From the NCBI GenBank assembly GCA_003506635.1, contig DNZB01000062.1, positions 1 through 6,238 of the forward strand: 6,238 bases of DNA. The letters run 5' to 3'. Positions within the stretch are counted from its first letter, which is position 1. The number at the start of each line of letters is the position of its first letter. The notes under the pieces were generated by a model. That model did not search any database, was not told where the DNA came from, and saw nothing but the letters and a program-made list of their open reading frames with translations. Both the position numbers and the translations under genes were made by a program. This DNA is from Parvularcula sp. GTDB taxonomy: Bacteria; Pseudomonadota; Alphaproteobacteria; Caulobacterales; Parvularculaceae. Positions 1 to 4,565 of this stretch are shown piece after piece.

Positions 1-673
1 TCATGATGTCCTTCAGCGCCTTCTTCTTCAGCGCGTGATGGGGGATCGGCGCGTCAGGCGCCGGACGGCCCGCGACGATCAGCAGATAGGCTTTCTCCGT
101 GGGCGGACGACCCAGTTTCTCGTTGAGAAACGTCATCGGGTTCGGCGTATGCGTCAGCGTCGCAAGTCCCGCATGATGGAGCGCGGCGATCAGGAAACCG
201 CAGGCGATGCCGACGCTTTCATTGATGTAGTAATTCTTGCGCGCGTCGCCCGCCAGCGCGCCGCCGCGCTTTTGCGCGAAGACCGCGATCAGCCATGGCG
301 CGATTTCAAGGAATGGCTTTTCAGCGTCGGTCCCGATCGGCGCCAGCGCCTCCAGCCATTCCTCGCCCGCCCTGCCTCCGTAGAACGCCCGCTCTTCCTC
401 CTCAGCCGCTTCGCGGATCGCCCGCTTGACCGCCGGGTCGCCGACGACCGCAAAATGCCAGGGCTGGTGATTGGCGCCCGAGGGCGCGCGCCCCGCCGCC
501 GCGACGCAAGTCTCGATGATGTCGAGCGGCACGGGATCAGGCCGGAAGTCCCGCACCGTGTGGCGGCGCTTGATCTCGTTGAAGAACGCGGCGCTGCGCG
601 CGCGCATTTCGTCACAATCGCGCTCGATGAAATCGCCGAGCGCAGAGAGCGGCGAGAATTCGGGTTTGCTCAT
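1..673 (-). CDS. Nitroreductase-family flavoprotein, iodotyrosine deiodinase-like (3' end beyond window)
   Basis: The gene starts at ATG 673-671 and stays open through position 1 (224 codons seen, ending ...KDIM), so the stop lies outside the window, probably within a few codons given the family's length. Family features visible: an N-terminal FMN-phosphate motif KRRHTVRDF (residues 35-43), SGANHQPW (65-72), a lid segment EEEERAFY (91-98), a core helix with NESVGIACG (151-159), THTP (174-177) and the C-terminal [20 protein letters not shown]. The whole length follows the iodotyrosine deiodinase (IYD) branch of the nitroreductase fold, without the membrane anchor of animal IYD. Glu94, Tyr98 and Lys119 fall at the spacing of the IYD substrate triad. 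The expected enzyme is a cytoplasmic FMN-dependent homodimer carrying out reductive dehalogenation or another nitroreductase-type reduction; the substrate is not proven. The start overlaps the stop of the preceding gene (ATGA), implying translational coupling. Family confidence is high; the specific reaction is inference. Confidence 0.88.
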   Translation of the reverse strand, partial: MSKPEFSPLSALGDFIERDCDEMRARSAAFFNEIKRRHTVRDFRPDPVPLDIIETCVAAAGRAPSGANHQPWHFAVVGDPAVKRAIREAAEEEERAFYGGRAGEEWLEALAPIGTDAEKPFLEIAPWLIAVFAQKRGGALAGDARKNYYINESVGIACGFLIAALHHAGLATLTHTPNPMTFLNEKLGRPPTEKAYLLIVAGRPAPDAPIPHHALKKKALKDIM

Positions 674-1224
674 TCCGTGTCCGGGAAGAGGCGGCCTGGA
701 TCGGCGACCGGCCTGTAGACGCGGCGGGGCGCCGGGGTTTCGCCGCCATCCTTGCCGACATAGACGACCTCGACCGCGATTTCCTCCGGCGTGAAAATCG
801 CGCGCGACTTCACCGCGGCGATCGTTTCGTGCCCTTCGACCTTTTCCTCGGTCACCATCACGCCGCCCGCGATGTCCGCCTGTCCATGAGTGTGAAAGCC
901 GCCGGTGGTGAAATAGTGATAGACATATTTTCCCGCCGCCTCGTCCCAGAAAAAGATCGTCCGGCCGCCGTAATCAAGGCCCTGAAGGCGGTGCGTCGAT
1001 TGCAGCGCCCGTCCGTTGAGAATGAGGTCGTAGGTCGCAATATCGACGAAGCTGCCGTTCTCGTCCGTCCATTCCGCGCGAAAGGCCCTGCCGTCGAACG
1101 GCGCGAAGACCGCCATCGGTTCGTAGGCGGAAGATCGGGCGGGCGTTTGGGCGGCAGGCGTCTGGGCGGCGGCGGCGCCCGCCAGGGCGAGCGCGCCTGC
1201 AAGAGCGGCGAAGAGGTTTGTCAT
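670..1224 (-). CDS. Exported protein of unknown function, possible lipocalin/DUF1579-like fold
   Basis: The protein has 184 residues. I chose ATG 1224-1222 because it has a good Shine-Dalgarno (AGAAGGA, 1239-1233) at 8 nt and immediately begins a signal peptide: Thr-Asn, then a hydrophobic stretch at residues 4-20 ending AAAA, with probable cleavage before Gln21. An in-frame ATG at 1284 would add 20 Arg/Gly/Pro-rich residues ahead of the signal peptide and is less likely. After cleavage comes a short [10 protein letters not shown] linker, then about 140 residues rich in alternating beta-strand patterns ([50 protein letters not shown]). This suggests a small beta-barrel of the DUF1579 or nitrobindin/lipocalin type, but I do not recognise the family securely. 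Histidines 103, 111 and 113 cluster in one loop; there are no cysteines and no lipobox. The predicted location is periplasmic or secreted. Its stop overlaps the start of the flavoprotein gene by 4 nt, so the two are probably made together. Confidence 0.85.
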   Translation of the reverse strand: MTNLFAALAGALALAGAAAAQTPAAQTPARSSAYEPMAVFAPFDGRAFRAEWTDENGSFVDIATYDLILNGRALQSTHRLQGLDYGGRTIFFWDEAAGKYVYHYFTTGGFHTHGQADIAGGVMVTEEKVEGHETIAAVKSRAIFTPEEIAVEVVYVGKDGGETPAPRRVYRPVADPGRLFPDTE

Positions 1225-1232
1225 GCGACGGT

Positions 1233-1239
1233 TCCTTCT
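1233..1239 (-). promoter_or_regulatory. Ribosome binding site of the exported-protein gene
   Basis: AGAAGGA lies 8 nt before ATG 1224 and decides the start in favour of the signal-peptide form over the upstream in-frame ATG at 1284. It directly abuts the 3' arm (1246-1240) of a leader hairpin, so folding of that hairpin could limit ribosome access. Confidence 0.7.
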
Positions 1240-1282
1240 CCCGGCCAAAGGGCCGGGCGTCATTCCGAACTGAGGCCCGGCC
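1240..1282 (-). promoter_or_regulatory. 5' leader with three competing hairpin segments
   Basis: Read in the transcript direction there are three segments: GGCCGGGC (1282-1275), GCCCGGCC (1258-1251) and GGCCGGG (1246-1240). The middle segment can pair perfectly with the first (8 bp, 16-nt loop) or with the third (7 bp, 4-nt loop), but not both. The third segment ends immediately before the Shine-Dalgarno. The complementarity is seen directly. That it works as a switch is inference, and such GC-rich words can arise by chance in a genome of this composition. There is no T-run after either hairpin, so a translational effect is more plausible than transcription termination. Confidence 0.4.
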
Positions 1283-1287
1283 ATTTG

Positions 1288-1303
1288 GTAACTAATAAGT
1301 TAC
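1288..1303. promoter_or_regulatory. Perfect inverted repeat, probable repressor operator
   Basis: GTAACT-AATA-AGTTAC is a perfect 6-bp inverted repeat with a 4-nt centre, inside an AT-rich island of an otherwise very GC-rich window. It covers the proposed -10 hexamer (1297-1292). Its size, symmetry and A/T-rich centre are typical of operators for dimeric helix-turn-helix repressors such as the TetR or MarR families. No regulator gene is visible in this window; it may lie past position 1. It is too short to be an intrinsic terminator and has no T-tract in either direction. Confidence 0.6.
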
Positions 1304-1320
1304 ATATTGACCGGCGTCAA
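1292..1320 (-). promoter_or_regulatory. Sigma-70-type promoter for the exported-protein/flavoprotein operon
   Basis: A -35 TTGACG (1320-1315) is separated by exactly 17 nt from a -10 TATTAG (1297-1292), placing the transcription start near 1285 and giving a leader of about 60 nt. The -35 box begins only 7 nt past the mutL stop codon, so this operon appears to have its own promoter, although read-through from mutL is not excluded because no terminator is visible between them. The -10 is embedded in the inverted repeat at 1288-1303, consistent with repression by steric block. Confidence 0.6.
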
Positions 1321-1327
1321 TCGTCCC

Positions 1328-3172
1328 TCAGCGGCGGCCGAACAGGCGCTCGATATCAGCGAGTTTCAACTCCACATAGGTCGGGCGGCCGTGATTGCAC
1401 TGGCCGGAATGGGGGGTCGCCTCCATCTGGCGAAGGAGCGCGTTCATCTCTTCGCCCGAGAGCCGCCGCCCCGCCCTGACGGAGCCCCGGCAGGCCATCG
1501 CGCCCGCGACCTCTGCGAGCCGCTCTTTAAGGGCGAGCCCCTCGCCGATCTCCGACAGGTCGTCGGCGAGCCGGCGGACGATCGACGGAATGTCATTCCC
1601 GGCGAGCAGCGCCGGGACCTCGCGCACGATGACCGCATCATCGCCGAAGCGTTCGAGCGCAAGCCCGAGTTCGTCGAATTCGGCGCGGCGGGCGTCGAGG
1701 CGTTCGGCCTCTTCGGGATCGAGCGTGACGATTTCGGGGATGAGAAGGCCCTGACGCGCGACGCCGCCGCCCTCAAGGCCGCGCTTCATCGCCTCATAGA
1801 CGAGGCGCTCATGCGCCGCGTGCTGATCGACGATGACAAGCCCGTCCGCCGTCTGCGCGACGATATAAGTTTCATGAATCTGCGCGCGCGCCGCGCCCAG
1901 GGGAAAGCGATCCTCCGCCTCCGGAGCGAGTGCGCAAACGCGCGCCGCGGGTTCAGCGGCGAGCAGCGGCGCCGCAAAATCGCGCGGCCGGTCGTGGAGT
2001 TCACCGAAGTCCCGCGCCGCTTCAGGCGCGCGGCGAAAGGGATTGACGAGGGGGCGGGGCGCGAAGCCGCCGGGCGCCATGCGCCCAAGCGCGAAGACCG
2101 ATGTCGTCGTCGCGGCGCGATGCCCCGCTTCGGCGAGCGCATGCCGCAGCGCGCCGACAAGAAGGCCGCGCACGCTCGCCGCGTCGCGGAAGCGGACTTC
2201 CGTCTTCGCCGGATGGACGTTGACGTCGACCTCCGCGGGTTCGATGCCGATGAACAGCGCGACCGCCGGATGCCGGTCGCGCGCCAGGAAATCGGCATAG
2301 GCCGCGCGCACCGCGCCGGTGATCAGCTTGTCCTTGACCGGGCGTCCGTTGACGAAAAGATATTGCTTGTCCGGCAGGCCGCGATTGTAGGTCGGAAGCC
2401 CCGCAAACCCTGTCAGCGAAACGCCCTCGCGCGCGGCTTCGACGCGCACGGCGTTGTCCTCGAAGTCGCGGCCCATAAGGGCGCCGAGGCGCTTCAGGCG
2501 TCCTTCCTCGCCCGGCGCTTCGGCCGCGAGCGCGAAGACGCGCCGGCCGTCCGCGGCGAGCGAAAACGCGATGTCGGCTTGCGCCATGGCGAGCCGGCGC
2601 ACCGCGTCGGCAGCGGCTGCGAATTCCGCGCGCTCTGTCTTTAGGAATTTGAGGCGCGCCGGCGTCGCGTAGAAAAGATCGCTGACGGCGACGCGCGTTC
2701 CCGTTCCTGAAAACGCCGCCGGCTCCGGCCCCTCCAGAACCCCTCCGTGTACGGATAGACGCGCGCCCTCGTCCCCCGCCCGCCGCGTCACGATGTCGAG
2801 CCGCGCGACGGCGCCGATCGAGGGCAGCGCCTCGCCGCGAAAGCCGAGCGTTCCGATGGCGTGAAGATCGACCTCGCCTCCCTCGCCCGCCGCGAGCTTC
2901 GAGGTCGCGTGGCGTTCGACCGCGAGGACGAGGTCTTCGGCGCTCATGCCGCAACCGTCGTCCTCGACCGCGATTTCGCGCTTGCCGCCGCCGGCGAGCG
3001 ACACGGCGATGCGCCGGGCGCCCGCGTCGATGGCGTTTTCGACGAGTTCCTTGACCGCCGCCGCCGGACGCTCGATCACCTCGCCCGCGGCGATGCGGTT
3101 GACCGCGGTCGGCGGCAAGCGGCGGATGACAGGAGGAACGGCCGCGGCAAGGGGCCGGGTGTGATTCGCCAT
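1328..3172 (-). CDS. mutL: DNA mismatch repair endonuclease MutL
   Basis: The protein is 614 residues, a normal length for alphaproteobacterial MutL. The N-terminal GHKL ATPase is complete: [12 protein letters not shown] (25-36), KELVEN with catalytic Glu42 and Mg-binding Asn46, DDGCGM (71-76), HATSK (88-92), [10 protein letters not shown] (107-116), followed by the transducer domain with [11 protein letters not shown] (271-281) and [13 protein letters not shown] (316-328). A variable proline/alanine-rich linker spans about 350-425. The C-terminal dimerisation domain carries the nicking-endonuclease signature [12 protein letters not shown] (449-460, fitting DQHA-x2-E-x4-E), ACRGS (560-564) and CNHGRP (592-597), and ends FGRR. 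MutL bridges MutS mismatch recognition to strand removal; this form makes its own nick and so does not depend on MutH. Starting at ATG 3172 leaves about 15 residues before the conserved IRRLPP; no strong Shine-Dalgarno is visible. It lies 39 nt after the lipoprotein gene, probably in the same transcript. Confidence 0.97.
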   Translation of the reverse strand: MANHTRPLAAAVPPVIRRLPPTAVNRIAAGEVIERPAAAVKELVENAIDAGARRIAVSLAGGGKREIAVEDDGCGMSAEDLVLAVERHATSKLAAGEGGEVDLHAIGTLGFRGEALPSIGAVARLDIVTRRAGDEGARLSVHGGVLEGPEPAAFSGTGTRVAVSDLFYATPARLKFLKTERAEFAAAADAVRRLAMAQADIAFSLAADGRRVFALAAEAPGEEGRLKRLGALMGRDFEDNAVRVEAAREGVSLTGFAGLPTYNRGLPDKQYLFVNGRPVKDKLITGAVRAAYADFLARDRHPAVALFIGIEPAEVDVNVHPAKTEVRFRDAASVRGLLVGALRHALAEAGHRAATTTSVFALGRMAPGGFAPRPLVNPFRRAPEAARDFGELHDRPRDFAAPLLAAEPAARVCALAPEAEDRFPLGAARAQIHETYIVAQTADGLVIVDQHAAHERLVYEAMKRGLEGGGVARQGLLIPEIVTLDPEEAERLDARRAEFDELGLALERFGDDAVIVREVPALLAGNDIPSIVRRLADDLSEIGEGLALKERLAEVAGAMACRGSVRAGRRLSGEEMNALLRQMEATPHSGQCNHGRPTYVELKLADIERLFGRR

Positions 3173-3211
3173 CGCGGCAGTATCGCGCCTTAGCGGGGCC
3201 GAGTCAGGCCC

Positions 3212-3772
3212 TTAGAATATCCCCGGCAGCAACAACGCCTCGTCGGCCTTGATCGTCACCTTGGCGCCTTCGCCGGTGACCGCGTCGATTGCTTCCTTGC
3301 GCTCGGCGTGCCAGGCGGCGGGATCGTCGACGCGCAGCGGCGCGGCTGAATCGTCGACCTTGCCGTCGATGAATTTCCAGAACATCAGCTGGTTGGCGAG
3401 GCTGCGGTCTTTCTCGGCCCTTCCGCCATTTTCGGCGGCCAGAACGGCGCGGATATTCTGGTCGGCGCCGAGTGCGCCGGCCTTTTGCAAGATCATCTTT
3501 TCACCCGGCGAGGGCGCGGCGGCGCTGGTGTCGCCGAGAAGGACCTGGCGCGCACGCTCCGACGGGGCAAGCTCTTGTGGGCGGGTTTCGCCGGGTTTTG
3601 GCGGGCGCAGCGAATAGTCGGGCGGGACGACGAGCGGGGCCTTGGTGGCGATGGCGAATTCGTCAGGCGGGTTCTTGCCGCTGCCGAGCGCCTTGCCAAG
3701 TCCGGCGCAGCCGCCGGCGGCGACAACCGCGCCAAGCGCGAGCGCGACGCGAAACAAAGTCACTTTCGTCAT
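3212..3772 (-). CDS. bamF: DUF3035 / BamF-type outer-membrane lipoprotein
   Basis: The protein has 186 residues. A lipoprotein signal sequence is clear: Lys3, hydrophobic core at 5-19, then Ala-Gly-Gly-Cys with the lipidated cysteine at 22. Ala23 follows the cysteine, so no Asp inner-membrane retention signal is present and an outer-membrane destination is expected. The mature part begins with the family hallmark NPPDEF (34-39), then APLVVPPDYSLRPPKPGETRPQE, and ends ALLLPGIF. This matches DUF3035, the family that includes BamF, an accessory lipoprotein of the alphaproteobacterial outer-membrane protein assembly (BAM) machine whose short conserved motif resembles part of BamC. Assignment of the symbol is by family memory and not by experiment. 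The gene follows lspA, whose product should cleave its signal peptide. A weak GGAG lies 11 nt before the ATG, and a possible promoter lies in the 75-nt gap upstream. Confidence 0.85.
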   Translation of the reverse strand: MTKVTLFRVALALGAVVAAGGCAGLGKALGSGKNPPDEFAIATKAPLVVPPDYSLRPPKPGETRPQELAPSERARQVLLGDTSAAAPSPGEKMILQKAGALGADQNIRAVLAAENGGRAEKDRSLANQLMFWKFIDGKVDDSAAPLRVDDPAAWHAERKEAIDAVTGEGAKVTIKADEALLLPGIF

Positions 3773-3805
3773 AACGCGAGATACTCCGGAATTCGCGGCG
3801 CCAGC

Positions 3806-3834
3806 TTATAGACCCCGCCCCTTCGCGGCGTAAA
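3806..3834 (-). promoter_or_regulatory. Possible promoter before the BamF-type gene
   Basis: TTTACG (3834-3829) and CTATAA (3811-3806) are separated by 17 nt in the gap between lspA and the lipoprotein gene. The hexamers are reasonable sigma-70 matches standing in GC-rich sequence, and they would allow this gene, and perhaps mutL, to be expressed apart from ileS-lspA. Evidence is by consensus only. Confidence 0.35.
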
Positions 3835-3847
3835 GGCAAGGCCGGGC

Positions 3848-4384
3848 TCAGGCGGGTTTGGCGGCGTCAGCCTTGTGCGTCAGCGCGTCAACAATAAGGC
3901 AGCCGACCCCGACATTGATCGCCGCGTCGGCGATGTTGAACACCCACGGGAAAAAGAGCCCGGAAAAGTCGAGGAAATCGACGACATAGCCATAAGCGAC
4001 GCGGTCATAAAGATTGCCGATCGCCCCGCCGATGATAAGCGTCGCCCCCACGGCGGCGAACCGGCGATTGAGCCGCCCCAGCCAGATCACGAGGGCCGTC
4101 GCCACTGCGATCGAGATCGACGACAGGATGACGCGCGAGCCGATCCCGCCCGCCAGCATGCCGAAAGAAGCGCCGCGGTTCTCGACATAAGTGAGATCGA
4201 AAATCGCCGACAGCTCGATCTTCCGCCGCGCTGGCAGCGCGATGACGTGGACGATCCAGTATTTCGACGCCTGGTCGGCGATCGCGATCAGCGCCGCGGC
4301 GATGACGCCCCGGCGGAAGAAGGGGTTCGCTTTCGCGGCGGCGAACCAGTCCAAGACCTGGGCTTTGGTAGGAACCGGCATCAT
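3848..4384 (-). CDS. lspA: Lipoprotein signal peptidase (signal peptidase II)
   Basis: The protein has 178 residues and is an inner-membrane aspartic protease that removes the signal peptide from diacylglyceryl-modified prolipoproteins ahead of the lipidated cysteine. All conserved blocks are present: ADQASKYW (36-43), VENRGASFGM (67-76), GGAIGNLYDR (119-128), YGYVVDFLDF (131-140) with catalytic Asp136, and FNIADAAINVG (149-159) with catalytic Asp153. Four hydrophobic segments fit the family topology (about 26-47, 83-102, 109-121 and 145-167). The start is the first of two adjacent ATGs (4384, 4381), preceded 8 nt away by AAGGAGGA (4400-4393). A longer in-frame reading back to 4711 would run through the repeat and into ileS in another frame and is not credible. 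It lies downstream of ileS, the common bacterial ileS-lspA arrangement, here separated by a 181-nt gap filled mostly by a repeat. Confidence 0.96.
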   Translation of the reverse strand: MMPVPTKAQVLDWFAAAKANPFFRRGVIAAALIAIADQASKYWIVHVIALPARRKIELSAIFDLTYVENRGASFGMLAGGIGSRVILSSISIAVATALVIWLGRLNRRFAAVGATLIIGGAIGNLYDRVAYGYVVDFLDFSGLFFPWVFNIADAAINVGVGCLIVDALTHKADAAKPA

Positions 4385-4392
4385 GGGCGCGG

Positions 4393-4400
4393 TCCTCCTT
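4393..4400 (-). promoter_or_regulatory. Strong ribosome binding site of lspA, touching the repeat
   Basis: AAGGAGGA lies 8 nt before ATG 4384 and fixes the lspA start. Its first three bases (4400-4398) are also the last three of the inverted repeat upstream. CCTCC words inside the repeat (for example 4421-4417) are complementary to its GGAGG core, so local folding could mask it. Confidence 0.75.
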
Positions 4401-4552
4401 CGCCTCCCCCTTGCGGGGAGGCCAAAACCGCGCAGCGGTTTTGGGTGGGGGCGACTGCGGCCAGTTGGAAGTGCGGCTGGCGAACCAGCGTCCCGCCGCC
4501 GCCCGAAAGTCGCTGGCGCGACTTTCGACCTCCCCGCAAGGGGGAGGTGAAG
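4398..4552. repeat. 155-bp composite palindromic intergenic element with 24-nt inverted ends
   Basis: The outer arms at 4398-4421 and 4529-4552 are reverse complements at 23 of 24 positions. Each arm contains its own 7-bp hairpin (CCTCCCC and GGGGAGG around a 5-nt loop). Between them lie AAAACCGC-GCA-GCGGTTTT (4424-4442), GCTGG-CGAA-CCAGC (4476-4489) and GAAAGTCGC-TGGC-GCGACTTTC (4505-4526). It occupies nearly all of the ileS-lspA gap, encodes no plausible protein, and no flanking target duplication is obvious. The form resembles dispersed G/C-rich palindromic elements in Hyphomicrobiales genomes, possibly a small non-autonomous mobile element. The structure is seen; the mobile-element label is inference. 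In the ileS-lspA transcript it would fold strongly and could affect RNA stability or processing. Confidence 0.75.
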
Positions 4553-4565
4553 AAAGCGCCGCTTC

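Noticed and set aside
829..1479. A plus-strand open frame opposite the exported-protein gene and crossing the promoter region into mutL
   Set aside because: It spans two genes and the control region on the other strand, with Arg/Gly-rich low-complexity sequence and no ribosome binding site of note.
1307..2644. A 445-codon plus-strand open frame antisense to mutL
   Set aside because: It lies wholly opposite well-conserved MutL motifs, its translation is Arg/Asp/Ala-rich with no recognisable domain, and long antisense frames are expected opposite GC-rich genes.
3191..3211. Short hairpin GGGCC-TGACTC-GGCCC between the lipoprotein gene and mutL
   Set aside because: A 5-bp stem without a T-run in GC-rich sequence is within chance expectation and does not make a terminator.
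4424..4442. Possible intrinsic terminator between ileS and lspA (hairpin AAAACCGC-GCA-GCGGTTTT)
   Set aside because: On the transcribed strand the GC part of the stem is only 4 bp and only four T follow, themselves paired in the stem; it is better explained as part of the composite repeat.
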